The notes: generated by a model from the sequence alone, not told the origin. A DNA stretch of 64,000 bases from Serripes groenlandicus (GCA_031761405.1 JASEVX010000005.1:33794869-33858868), one strand, 5' to 3'. Shown: positions 46,485-59,022, numbered from the stretch's first letter. A program made the numbers and translations.

Positions 46485-47908
46485 TATAAATATGTAATTT
46501 CAACTGGTAACTTCTTTAAGTTAAAGTTACTATTGAGATAAGCAAACTGTTAAATAGGCTAAATTAGAAGAAGTATTGGTTGGAAAAATGATAATGCTAT
46601 TATTATAAAATGTGATGAATGGTTTTAGTTAATTATATTTTTAATTTGTGTAATGTTACGATAGGTTAGTGCCCCTTTCCCACATGAATAAGCAACTGCT
46701 GCAGGTGATTGTTTAAAACATTGAGGCAAAACGTTTTCAACTTTATTCAAAATTAATGTTTCTTTCATATGCTACAGGATCAGGCTATTTTTAGAATATC
46801 TGAACTGAAGACTCAGGTTGGTCTATTTTGATCACATCTGTCTGTCCGTTCGTCTTTCGTCAACGTTTAGCTTCAAGCGATATTTCTTTAACCACTAGTT
46901 CACATTCAACCAAACTCCACAGGAATGTTCATTTGGTTGCTTTCTTTCAAATGTGTTGAACAAGTAAAATTATATGAAGAACTTTGGTTGCAGCGGTATC
47001 AGAAACAGAGGAAAATACCAATACTGTAAAATCTTCTCTTCTAAATCTGCTTTTCTGATTCCAAGTTAATTGTGTTCCCTCACCACTTGCTCAATTTCAA
47101 ACTAATCTCCACAGGCAATTTAACTCTTTCCCACATATGACTAATCTGAAGCAATGTTTCCCTTTGTCAAAATGCTTTCAAAAGTCGTCTGCAGCCATGC
47201 GCCAAAATAGAGACGGGTTCGTTCCATCGAACTTCCGTTTTGTCCTGCATTCTCATCAATTTCTGTACTTATTTACCTTTTCTTCTTATCAGTCCGAATT
47301 ACGTATAAAGAGCAGACAAATACATCATATCATATACTGAAAAAAACTGTAAGTTAATACATCGATCAAAACACGCGTTTACAACGTCAATGATGTAAAA
47401 AGGGGCGTGGTTATTATTTAGCGTTGTACGGTTAATACGTATAGAATGCCTATCAATCAACCACTTATTAGTCATGACAGTTAACATCATTCATCATTTA
47501 AATGTGTTATAATCGAGTTATTTTCATGTAAGCATCGGTGGTTCAGTGGTAGAATGCTCGCCTGCCACGCGGGCGGCCCGGGTTCGATTTCCGGCCGATG
47601 CACATTTTATTTTCATATATTAATACCTCTTAAATGTATTTTTTATTATTTTCATGAATTTCTATAAGGAACGGTTGTATTGGAGAACATAACACTATAC
47701 CCTATATTGTGTTAGGTCTGTGCCGAATGGAAAATATGTGTAGAAAAGACATGGGAACATATTTTGTCTTCATATGTGATAAATAACGGCTGTGTAAACG
47801 GGTCCAGGCCGTCAGGACAAGTACAGTATCTCGTAACTTCCGTACCCATAACATGTCTCTGCTTGGTCTGAAACGGACAGCGAGGTACATCCTGTGGGGT
47901 GTACATGT
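46485..47908 (+). repeat. tRNA-Gly repeat unit with tRNA copy 8
   Basis: Close relative of 5138-6567. It forms a tandem pair with the next unit (1,428-bp spacing between tRNAs). Confidence 0.75.
47532..47602 (+). tRNA. tRNA-Gly(GCC), copy 8, one B-box change
   Basis: 71 nt with anticodon GCC at 47564-47566. The only change is in the T arm: TTCGATTTCCGG in place of TTCGATTCCCGG, altering the near-universal C at the end of the T loop stem (G-U pair instead of G-C) and the B box. A T4 run follows. Function uncertain. Confidence 0.8.
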
Positions 47909-49337
47909 AAACTATACATATGTATTTTCAACTGGTTGCTTCTTTAAGTTAAAGTTACCATTGGGATAAGCAAACTGTTAAATAGGCTAAATTAGAAGCC
48001 GAATTGGTTGGAAAAATGATAATGCTATTATTAAAAAATGTGATGAATGGTTTTAGTTAATTATATTTTTAATTTGTGTAATGTTACGATAGGTTAGTGC
48101 CCCTTTCCCACATGAATAAGCAACTGCTGCAGGTGATTGTTAAAACACATTGAGGCAAAATGTTTTCAACTTCATTCAAAATTAATGTTTTTTTCATATG
48201 CTACAGGATCAGGCTATTTTTAGAATATTTGAACTGAAGACTCAAGTTGGTCTATTTTGATCACATCTGTCTGTCCGTTCGTCTTTCGTCAACGTTTAGC
48301 TTCAAGCGATATTTCTTTAACCACTAGTTCACATTCAACCAAACTCCACAGGAATGTTCATTTGGTTGCTTTCTTTCAAATGTGTTGAACAAGTAAAATT
48401 ATATGAAGAACTGGTTGCAGCGGTATCAGAAACAGAGGAAAATACCAATACTGTAAAATCTTCTCTTCTAAATCTGCTTGTCTGATTCCAAGTTAATTGT
48501 GTTCCCTCACCACTTGCTCAATTTCAAACTAATCTCCACAGGCAATTTAACTCTTTCCCACATATGACTAATCTGAAGCAATGTTTCCCTTTGTCAAAAT
48601 GCTTTCAAAAGTCGTCTGCAGCACATGCGCCAAAATAAAGACGGGTTCGTTCCATCGCCCTTCCGTTTTGTCCTGCATTCTCATCAATTTCTGTACTTAT
48701 TTACCTTTTTTTCTTATCAGTCCGAATTACGTATAAAGAGCAGACAAATAAAACATATCATATACTGAAGAAAACTGTAAGTTAATACATCGATCAAAAC
48801 ACGCGTTTACAACGTTAATGATGTAAAAAGGGACGTGGTTATTATTTAGCGTTGTACGGTTAATACGTATAGAATACCTATCAATCAACCACTTATTAGT
48901 CATGACAGTTAACATCATTCATCATTTAAATGTGTTATAATCGAGTTATTTTCATGTAAGCATCGGTGGTTCAGTGGTAGAATGCTCGCCTGCCACGCGG
49001 GCGGCCCGGGTTCGATTCCCGGCCGATGCACATTTTATTTTCATATATTAATAACACATTAATGTATTTTTTATTAATTTCATGAATTTCTATAAGGAAC
49101 GGTTGTATTGGAGAACATAACTCTATACCCTATATTTTGTTAGGTCTGTGCCGAATGGAAAATATGTGTAGAAAAGACATGGGAACATATTTTGTCTTCA
49201 TATGTGATAAATAACGGATGTGTAAACGGGTCCAGGCCGTCAGGACAAGTACAGTATCTCGTAACTTCCGTACCCATAACATGTCTCTGCTTGGTCTGAA
49301 ACGGACAGCGAGGTACATCCTGTGGGGTGTACATGTA
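47909..49337 (+). repeat. tRNA-Gly repeat unit with tRNA copy 9 (tandem duplicate of the preceding unit)
   Basis: Nearly identical to 46485-47908 along its length, so this is a recent tandem duplication. Confidence 0.8.
48960..49030 (+). tRNA. tRNA-Gly(GCC), copy 9, apparently intact
   Basis: Identical to copies 2 and 3, with anticodon GCC at 48992-48994, standard A and B boxes and a T4 run in CATTTTATTTTC after the gene. Upstream leader TTATAATCGAG then CATGTAA. Probably functional. Confidence 0.93.
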
Positions 49338-50007
49338 AACTATAAATATGTATTTTCAACTGGTTGCTTCTTTAAGATAAAGTTACCATTGGGATAAGCA
49401 AACTGTTAAATAGGCTAAATAAGAAGCTGAATTGGTTGGAAAAATGATAATGCTATTATTAAAAATTTGATGAATGTTTTAAGCTAATTATATTTATAGT
49501 TGTTTTAATGTTACGATAGGTTTGTGCCCTTTTCCCACATGAAGACGCAATACAACTGCTGTAGTTGATTGTTGGAAACATTGAGGCAAAATGCTTTCAA
49601 ATTTTTTCAATTTTTTTTTTTTTTTCATTTCCTACAGGATCAGGATATTTTTAGATCATCTGAACTGGAGATTCAAGTTGGTCTTTTCTGATCACATCGG
49701 TCTGTCTGTTCGTCTTTCGTATATATGTTGTTAGGTCTGTGCCGAATAAAATATATGTGTAGAAAACATGGAAACATATTTTGTCGTATAAATAACGGCT
49801 TCGTAAAGGGGTCTATGACTTCAGGATAAGTACAGAATAACTTCCGTACAATGACATGTCTCTGCTTGGTCTGAAACGTACGGCGAAGTACATCATGTTG
49901 GGTGTATTTGTATACATTTTATGTAATTAACGAATTAATGATTCTCAAAAAATAATATTTGTCTGCTATTTTCGTTCCGCTGTCCATGCATTTTTCAGAT
50001 ATTTTAT

Positions 50008-50198
50008 AAGGAATAATTACTCTATATCTCTTTTCCCTTGAGACGAAATGTGTCGGCCCGGATTAGCCTGCTTGTAGTAATGATTCCCTAAACAGTAAAT
50101 CTCCGAGTTCGAAAAGTGCCTGGACGGCTTGTTTAGGCTGATCTGGGTCGATACTTTACACAGATGCCCACACAGTTGATTTTCTCGTAATTCGGCCC
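50008..50198. mobile_element. MITE family M, partial copy
   Basis: Duplicate of 18993-19181, with CCTTGAGACGAAATGTGTCG and GTTGATTTTCTCGTAATTCG. Confidence 0.6.
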
Positions 50199-51185
50199 AT
50201 ATGGAATCTTATCAGCAGAAAAAATTTGTTTCACGAAAGCCGTCGCCAAATCCGATTAAGAGAACCATCACAATGATACCAGATCATGTTGGTTCAGCCA
50301 TAAGGTATAAAGAAAAGTATTATTGGCAAATTACACGACTATACAAGATTGAAAATCCTGACTAGAAAACGTGATTTGAATGAACTTGTTCAAGATCAGT
50401 GAGGTAGAAAAAGGATAAACTGCTTTCATTGAGATTTATTTAAGAGGGTATTTTGTGAAACATGGTTTGAAATATTTCCATGACACAGATGAATCTAGTC
50501 ACCTTTTTTCTGAATTGTCGAGTACCGTTCATGTGCACAAGACGTATTTCCATTGTAACAATTTATAGTTGTCTATAGGACAAAAGGCATTTGCACCAGA
50601 CCAATTAAAACAACATAACTTTTTAAATGTTATGTTTGAAAAAGCACAACGAATTGAACACACTGATGACGATACTGTAACCAGTGCACATTTTTTGTTA
50701 ATTTTCCTTTAAAACAAACGAAACAGAAACCTAAGATGTTTTAAACGCTAATCTAATACTTAATGTCTAAAACTTTCTCCATAAAAAGGCGATTATCAAA
50801 TTTTAAAATTCCAAAAGCAATTGAGTATTGATCTTGAAGAGCGATGCGCGACTAATTCGACTGCTATCTAATTAATACAATCATACGCGTTTGCTTTGTC
50901 GAATCCATTTCTACATACATTACATAAGGGACCCAAACATTCAACAAGTAAAACATTGAATACAAGGCTGTTCTTACTTTTCGCGTTTTAGATAATAAAA
51001 CAAACGTTTTTCATTTACATTACGGTGAATTAAATTAATCCAAGAACCACATTGTCTGAAAGTACAAGACATTAATGGTTAATATTTTTTTCACAAAACA
51101 TAATATATCTCAATAGGTTGTTGCATCTATAATATAGTACAATGGATACAAGTATCGGTTATGCTTAATGCTTAAACATTATAAC
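50199..51185. other. Non-coding part of segmental duplication
   Basis: It matches 19182-20181. No gene recognised. Confidence 0.45.
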
Positions 51186-51189
51186 ATAT

Positions 51190-51401
51190 TATCCGTTCCA
51201 CGAGAAAACCAACAGTATTGACTCTGCGTAATGTATTAACCAAGGTCGGCCTGCGCAGTCCGCAAATGCTAATCCGGGCCAACTCATTCCGTCTCTGGGT
51301 GATAGAGGTATAGACTAACGATATCCAAAGAAGGCGAAAGGCTGACCCAGTTCGATACTTTACGCAGAGTCCACAGTGTTGGTTTTCTCATGTTACGGCT
51401 C
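51190..51401. mobile_element. MITE family M, internally shortened copy
   Basis: Same insertion as 20186-20446 in copy 1. About 50 bp of the interior are missing. Flanks ATAT (left) and GTAT (right). Confidence 0.75.
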
Positions 51402-51581
51402 GTATTACAGTAGAGAATTAAAATCGAATAACTTAAATCAATTGTAGACTGCACGCTTGCAATACAGGATCTTCATCTATAGCAAGCTTAAAAATAAAGT
51501 GTTTGTTTACTAAACTGTCATCCTTTTGAAAAGGGAAGCTATTTACGACTTTCGAGACACTTTATCACTTGTACTTCCCGA

Positions 51582-51877
51582 GCCCCAGTAGCTAAGTCGA
51601 TAGGGACGCGGGCAGTCAATCAAGAGGGTTTTGAGTTCGAATACCACCTCTGCCAACATTATTTCCCACGTTTGACAAAAGTCACTGTGACAACCGTGCT
51701 TCGTCTTTGGATAATGGACTAACAATATACGTGGAAAGCAGCCATTTGCTTTGAAAGTATGTTGTGTGGAGAACTGGTGTCAGAAAGCCAGGAAACGCAT
51801 GAGTTGGTGAACTGGCAACCGTGATATGTCTAAAAAGTTGTTAAAAACGGCGTTAAACCCAAATAAGTCAATGAAAT
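51582..51877 (+). mobile_element. tRNA-derived SINE, copy 2-specific insertion
   Basis: The head CCCCAGTAGCTAAGTCGATA and B-box-like GAGTTCGAATACC lead into the body GACAAAAGTCACTGTGACAA and the tail AACGGCGTTAAACCCAAATA. TTCCCGA is repeated on both sides (51575-51581 and 51878-51884), a likely target duplication. Copy 1 has a single GTATTTCCCGAG at about 20617 with no SINE. Confidence 0.75.
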
Positions 51878-51884
51878 TTCCCGA

Positions 51885-53379
51885 ATTCCATACTTTTTGT
51901 CATAGGCATTCAGCACGTTTAACTAAATAGTGGTTCACCAACTGACCACATCTAACAAATTATTATGACGCCACATGGATTCGAACATAAGGCTAAATAA
52001 AATATATTTTAATTGCGTAGAGATAATTATATAATCAAATAGTTTCAATGTATACAATTTTAAATTTAACAAGAATAATGTATCAATCAAATGGGTTAAT
52101 CCATACGCTATTTGGCAAATAAATACTTAATTATTGTTGTAGGACAATTCATAATTTTTCTGAAAAAAGTAGTTTTCTCTGCTTTTTGGGGTCCTCCCTG
52201 GTATATATATATATATAATAGCTATGCATGACGCATATAACACAGTTTCGTTTAAACATCTATCTAAAACATATGACATAAATCGATTGTCTTTACCCTC
52301 AAGTGACCAAGCGGTTTTCGGGATAAATATGACAGAGCGAGGTCAGTGATGATCCCTTAATACATTTATACAAGAACAATTTCATTTGGTCGTCTTGTGA
52401 TTATCGAGCGTAATATTCGTATTATATCTATGAGAGATGGCCCTTAATAGGATCTAACAACAAGATGATGTATCTGCCTCAAGGCTTCTGCAACATAATC
52501 GTTGATGCTGTATTCTTGATAGACGTAGATAGTTGCACTCATTTATAATGTAGGGATTAAAATGCATATTATAACAAGAGGGCCATACTGGATCGCTCAC
52601 CTTAAATATGTATACGTACCATTTTCTCAGAGAATGAATGTGGTGGGTTTAACGGCACTGCAAAAAAAATGATGATGAATATTGGAAAGAAATATTATAT
52701 TATTGCAGCTTACTCAAGTCAGAACACACTATTGAGTGTTTCCATCTCATTTGACTCCCGCTGGGGGTGTACAGCTGGCTATTATGCGCTCATTTTGTTC
52801 AAATAGATTTAAAAATTGCTTACTATAAGATTATAGTGTAAACTAACCCTTCTGCCCTTAATAATAATGTGTTGTGTTGTACGGACTGACAAAGCTTGAA
52901 CAGGTTCCCTCCTATACATGTCTATGTAAAACAGGTGACCCTAGGGACGGAGCCAATTTTGAACCCATTTGGGCATAATTTGAACAATCATGGTAGAGGA
53001 CCAAGAGACAATGCTACACATTTAATATCGCTACCTTTATTTGTTTCCAAAACGTTAAAATGTAGAACCGTATATTGCCGGTGAATTTTCACTAGCAAGT
53101 AAATCAGTGTATTTTCTATATAATTATATTTTAATGTGACACTCTGGCTCGTCAAATGGCTATATGCCGAATGTTGAGGATGAATAAACCGGCATTGACG
53201 AACAGCCTGAATGAAGTCAGATTTACCTAACAGAAAATGTGTAAGATAATTATTAGCCGAATTTACCAATCAAATTGCAGCTTTTAGCCGAGTGTAAGAT
53301 GTATTAGGTAAACCTGAATACAGCCTTTGTCCGCTTTACCTTCTTCTGGATTACAGTATTTATACACAGGAAGACCACG
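51885..53379. other. Mostly copy 2-specific sequence; no gene
   Basis: Only 52125-52290 clearly matches copy 1 (20675-20825). The rest (about 52290-53340) is unrelated to the corresponding copy 1 stretch with its CTTCTAAC minisatellite. The small frames at 52896 and 52988 overlap on opposite strands and have no support. Confidence 0.4.
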
Positions 53380-53673
53380 CCCGGTAGCTCAGTCGGTAGC
53401 GACGCGGACTGTCAGTATAGGGGTTGTGAGTTCGAACCCTAGCTCGGCCGATATTCTTTCCGACGTTTGACAAAAGTCACTGTGACAAGCGTCATTCGTC
53501 TTTCACCAATGGGTTAACAGTCTTTGTGGAAAAGTAGCCAGTTGCTTGGAAAGTGTGTTGTGTGAAGTATTGGTCAGAGAAAACTAGGAAACATATGAGT
53601 ACGTGAACTGGCCGACGTGATATGAATGGGCAATTGTTGAAAACGGCGTTAAACCCTAATCAATCAAAAAAAA
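53380..53673 (+). mobile_element. tRNA-derived SINE, duplicate of 21350-21641
   Basis: Same head, body and GGCGTTAAACCCTAATCAAT tail. The upstream CTTCTGGATTACAGTATTTA is also shared. Confidence 0.8.
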
Positions 53674-54603
53674 GTAAAAAGATGATTATACTCGGCAAAG
53701 TAAGAACAAAGTACATGTATATGTAAGTGTTTATTCTCAGTAATTGACCATTGTACGAATCATCATCTTTTAGAGGTTCATACGCTGTTGTACATGTATT
53801 TATTACACTAAAAGACATATTTCGCAAGTAAAGTGAACTTTGTTTTTTTACCGTCCTACTTGATTAGTTAAACGGCATGCGCTTTGTAGTGCCCCGTCCT
53901 AACTGAAATGTTTAAGGTCGTGCTATTTTAGTGTCCAGTCCTACTTGATTAGTTAAAAGTTTTTAAATGTAGATATTTATGGTAACTGGATTTTGAAGAC
54001 GGTTACTAAATCATTTCGAAAATTAACTTAAGCATGTCAAAATTCATCTTCATTGTTTGAATATTACAACTAAGGACACTTTTCTCCCCAGAATAGGCTC
54101 CAACATTATGTCTCAAGGACAATTTATGATACAGGCAAATCTAATTTAGTGTTTCACGTTGTGCGACATGACCTATTTCTCCATGTGAGCTTTTTTTTTT
54201 AATGTGTCACCATCTTTTGTCGAGAGAAATTATATTTTAACAACAGTTACATGATTTCACTTTATTTTGTTTATTTGAATGGTGTTGTAGAACGTCACTT
54301 TCAACAGTATTTTAGTTATATCTCGGCGTTTCTTGGGTAAATAGTTATTACTATCGATGTAAAAGAGCGCATTCACTACTACGAATTTGACAAGATTGAC
54401 ACGCAGCTGAACAATGGCTCACTGGTAATGTTACCAAAGATCCTGTTGTCTTGACTTTATTAGTTTAAGCACCATCTTGTTATGGTCACTTGGCATTGTC
54501 ATGTATGAAACAAAGTACATTAGAGCGACGCTTAAGAAGTGAAACTAGTATATCTTAGTCTATAGTGTTCGCTATACATGTTAGCAGTCATACTTAAGAC
54601 TAC

Positions 54604-54605
<2 letters not shown>
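53674..54605. other. Non-coding part of segmental duplication
   Basis: It matches 21642-22554; no gene. Confidence 0.45.

Positions 54606-54679
<74 letters not shown>
54606..54679. repeat. (CA)n microsatellite
   Basis: Pure CA tract of about 37 repeats, the counterpart of 22555-22637. Confidence 0.97.
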
Positions 54680-54681
<2 letters not shown>

Positions 54682-55620
54682 TATATATACATATTTGTTA
54701 TTCTTTCTTAATCTTGTTTTTGTATATTTAAATATATAATAAATTATAATAGAATCACAAATATTATATAAATGTTGTGTCCACTCACTCGTAGCTAACA
54801 GCAGAACCTGCATTATATTATGATTCGCTTGGTCTTAAAGAGTCTTGTCTTGTCTCAGTCATCAGTCTAAGTCAACACACGTCTGTCTTGCTTAGCTTCT
54901 TTTTCCCAACTGGGCCATGTTATAATTACATGTTGAGCTGGCTCCTCTAAACTGTGTACCAGAGTTTTCTGGGCCCAGCAACTAACCAAAGGGAATGGTC
55001 TAACACACAAAGCATGAAAGGGCAAAGTAGACTTTCACAACATAAATACGGAGAATAATACAAAGCATTATGTTTTCATAAGTTTGTAAATATATATAAA
55101 TATAAAATAAATTATAAAAGAATTATAACTACTTATATAAATATGGAGATAAATAGAAATAATTTTTTTCTTAATGTTGTGAATATATATAAATGTATAG
55201 TAAATTGTAAAATAATCTTAACTACGTATATAAATATGAAGAGAAACAAAAGCGGGGATATGAGTATATGTGTATCCTTTATCAATTGTTTGTTTGTTTT
55301 CATTTACCCGTGCAGAATCAACTTTTTGGCGAGCAGACACAGTTAGATACAAGGGAGTCCGAGTGCGATACCGAGCTCCTTCCAAAGAAAATAACTTGGT
55401 TCGTGTACGTGTCAAATAGATAGCACCGATACACACGTGGTTATTTTTCATGGAAAAGACCAGTACTCAACCTCTAGCTATGTAAGAGACGCTCAAAAGC
55501 ACCCCTTAACATTCCAGAACCCGGACTGAAATTTGAACGCCACACCCCTGGATTGACAGTCCTGTGTATTAACCACTGGACTTTTCTATCAATTCACAAG
55601 GCAAATAAGTTAAATATATA
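54680..55620. other. Non-coding part of segmental duplication
   Basis: It matches 22638-23575; no gene. Confidence 0.45.
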
Positions 55621-55820
55621 GGATCAGTCCGCGCAGACTGATCCGGACCGATACATCCCGTTTCAATGGGAAAGAGGTATAGAGTAATGATTCCTGAAAC
55701 ATAAAATCCACAGGAGGCGAAAAGTGTCTATCCGGGTAAGCCTGTGCGGCATGCTTTAGGCTGATCCGGGTCGATAATTTACGCCGATTTCAAAATGCTG
55801 GTTTTCCCGAGAGACGACTC
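55621..55820. mobile_element. MITE family M, end-truncated, copy 2-specific
   Basis: It begins inside the family (GGATCAGTCCGCGCAGACTG) and ends CTGGTTTTCCCGAGAGACGA then CTC. Copy 1 has no MITE here (about 23575-23640). Confidence 0.65.
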
Positions 55821-56171
55821 ATACCAGTTGTAGGCATTCAGCGGAAGAAGGGTTGAAAACTAAATCAGACGTCTCTACCTTAGGGTTTTGTATTCACAAC
55901 GCAAAGCCTTTCATAGTAATGCGGTTTATTCGACATTTGATATACATACACTTTCTAGAACTGTCATGAGCGAATCCCCCTACGCATTGGTAACATAAAC
56001 AATCCTGCGAAATGTCAACCAGGTTTAAGAAAAAACATTTCTAAACGTCATATAGTTATATATTGATGGCCACATATAAGGACCACCTGTCTCTCGACCA
56101 GTCTGTGGGAAACAAAGCGTTTCTGAAAACTTAAAATTATAATTTGAATTTTCTGATTGTTACTGATGAGG

Positions 56172-58393
56172 TAATACGAAAAAAAAACATGAATGGGTTT
56201 TTTCGCTTATAGTTAACAGGTGTGAGATTTTTTTTTTTTTTTCAATAACCCATGAAGCTTTCTGAAATGAAACTGGAAAAATCCATGGGGGCCGCCATTT
56301 TGGATATGTATAAAAAGCAGACGTAAAACACAGATTGAAAATTATTGTCGTCTTTTTAATCATTTTTTTTTAAAATCGGTATTTTGGGAATGTATAAAAT
56401 GAGCAGAAAAACACGGATTGAAAATTATTGTCGTCTTTTTAATCATTTTTTTTTTTAAAATAGATATTTAAGATCATTAAAATGCTGTGTTATGTGGGAA
56501 TAAACATTTGTACGAAAAGTTAAAACTAAATGGAAATCTGTAAGAAATATGTTTCGTAAAAAAACCCGACAGCATTAGCCTTCTACGCCCGAACCTAAAT
56601 TTTGACTGTATCGTAGCCAAAGAAGGACGTGACGTCATTTCCGTTACACTTCATCTTGGCGTAACGTCAATGGAGCGACGTCGTTTCCCGCAAAAAAAGT
56701 GGTATCAACATGAAAGACCCCAAATTCCTATACATGAGCTATTGCCTCACTCATTCAAAGTATAATTATTTATCAAACATTGTGGCAAAAGGATAACTTT
56801 CTCATAAGGAGCAATTGTTCTTTTGGTGACAATCTTTTCCTAAATCGTCTGTTGCATAGGTCTCAGAAACTGTCTCTAATAGGGAAAGGGTTTAGCAGAA
56901 ATGTGACCCCTTACATAATTTGTTCCAGTCATATTGACTGGTTGAAAAAGGTAGTCGCCAGATGGCATCAGAAAAGGGCTGATCTATTTGCTTCTTTACC
57001 ATAATGCAGGTGATCGATTAAGGATCATCTTGGCCCTCATGTTTTAACCTCGTTCATTATAAATGTATTCCTTGATTTTCTGAAAGTTTTTACTTTATTA
57101 TTTTCTGTTCGTAATAATAGACGACAGCAATACGAATTCCAAATATGTTTTGATAATGCAAGAAACATGACATTAACATTATTATTGTCTAGTCAATTAC
57201 TTATAAATCCTTTTTGTATGGCCAAAGTGTGTTCTTTAATTTTTGTTTATAATTATCTTGCGTTTTTTCGTAAATAGGTAGCACCTATAGATATATTTCG
57301 AAAAAAACAACATAAATGGTAAGAGGTGTGAGATGGAGCTTTCTGAAATGAAACTGGCCAAATCCACGGGGGCCGCCATTTTGGGTATGTATAAAATGAG
57401 ACGAAGAACACGAATTAAAAATTATTGTCGTCTTTTGAATCATTTTTTTTTAAAATCGATATTTTGGGTATGTATAAAATGAGACGAAAAACAAACCACG
57501 GATTGAAAATTGTTGTCGTCTTTTTAATCTTTTTTTTTTTTTTAAATCGATATTTAAGATCATTAAAGTGATGTGTAATGCGGGAATTAACATTTGTACG
57601 AAAAGTTAAAAATAAATGGAACTCAGTAATAAATATGTTTTTCCGGTCGTCAACAAAACGACAGCATTAGCCTTCTACGCCCGAACCTAAATTTTGACTG
57701 TATCGTAGCCAAAGAAGGACGTGACGTCATTTCCGTAATACTTCATCTTGGCGTAACGTCAATGGAGCGACGTTGTTTCCCGGTATATAGTGGTATCAAC
57801 ATGAAAGACCCCAAATTCTTATACATGAGCTATTGACTCACTCATTCAAAGTATAATTATTTATCAAACACTGTGGCAAAAGGATAACTTTCTCATAAGG
57901 AGCAATTGTTCTTTTGGCGACAATCTTTTCCTAAATCGTCTGTTGCAAAAGCCTCAGAAACCGTCTCTAATAGAGAAAGGGTTTAGCAGAAATGTGACCC
58001 TTTACATAATTTGTTTCAGTCATATTGACTGGTTGAAAAAGGCAGTTGCCAGGTGACATCAGAAAAGGGCTGATCTATTTGGTTCTTTACCATAATGCAG
58101 GTGATCGATAAAGAATCATATTGGTCCTCATGTTCTAACCTCGTTTATTATAAATGTATTCCTTGATTTTCTGAAAGTCTTTACTTTATCATTTTCTGTT
58201 CGTAATAATAGACGACATCAATACGAATTCCAAATATGTTTTGATAATGCCAGAATCATGACATTAACATTATTATTGTCTAGTCAATTACTTATAAATC
58301 CTTTTTTATGGCCAAAGTATGCTCTTTAATTTTTGTTTATAATTATCTTCTGTTTTTTTCGTAAATAGGTAGCACCTATAGATATATTATCTT
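56172..58393. repeat. Copy 2-specific insert: two tandem copies of a 1.1-kb sequence
   Basis: Unit 1 (about 56172-57300) and unit 2 (about 57301-58393) share GGGGGCCGCCATTTTGG, CAGCATTAGCCTTCTACGCC, GACGTGACGTCATTTCCGT, ATCAACATGAAAGACCCCAA and GGTAGCACCTATAGATATAT. Copy 1 passes directly from TGGTAATATCTTAG to TTTGGCATAGC. The origin is unknown. A 74-codon frame (56780-57004) starts MWQKDNFLIRSN and ends WHQKRADLFASLP; in unit 2 the same frame has a TGA at ARWH (about 58053), so coding is doubtful. Confidence 0.75.
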
Positions 58394-58830
58394 AGCCTTT
58401 GGCATAGCTTACGACAGGAGTAGCAATCGATCAATAGGTTCTGAATCTTTTATTTTCTCAAAAGAGACCATTAAATGAACTACCTTACACTACCGCCATG
58501 TAACATGGCCATCGGAAATTGAATCATGGTGAAGCGAAACTTTATTAAGACATTTACATGTATAGCAGCTGAGTGAGAACATCTCTATTGTATTGCTCTA
58601 GAGATACTGTCTTGTATCAAGAAGAAACGGTTGCATATCTATAAATGTAACAATGACGTCCATTACAGTTGCTATAAAATGATTTATGTTAATTTAAGTT
58701 ATAAACCACGTTGAAAAAGCAGTCGGTGTGTACCGTTGAAAGCAGGTAACATCACCATTTCAGCTACAGTCATGAAATTGTTATTTGTTTCTTGATCTTG
58801 TTTTTTCATTGTCAAAATTGTCATTATATA
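58394..58830. other. Non-coding part of segmental duplication
   Basis: It matches 23997-24434; no gene. Confidence 0.45.
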
Positions 58831-59022
58831 AGCCGTTCCACGATAAAACCAACATTATTGTTCCGCGTAAAGTATCGACCCGGATCAGCCTAAGCATGCC
58901 GCGCAGGTTAACCCGGACAGACACGTTTCGCCTTCTGTGGATTTTCTGTTTCAGGAATCATTACTCTATACCTCTTTCCCCCTGAGACGGAATGTGTCGG
59001 CCCGGATTAGCCTGCTAGGAAT
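58831..59022. mobile_element. MITE family M, left part joined to satellite leader
   Basis: AGCCGTTCCACGATAAAACC through CCCGGATTAGCCTGCTAGG, then AATGATACGTTTAAAGTG. Same kind of junction as 24435-24600. Confidence 0.7.

Noticed and set aside
56780..57004. 74-codon frame as a conserved gene
   Set aside because: The tandem sister copy has an in-frame stop, and no family is recognised.
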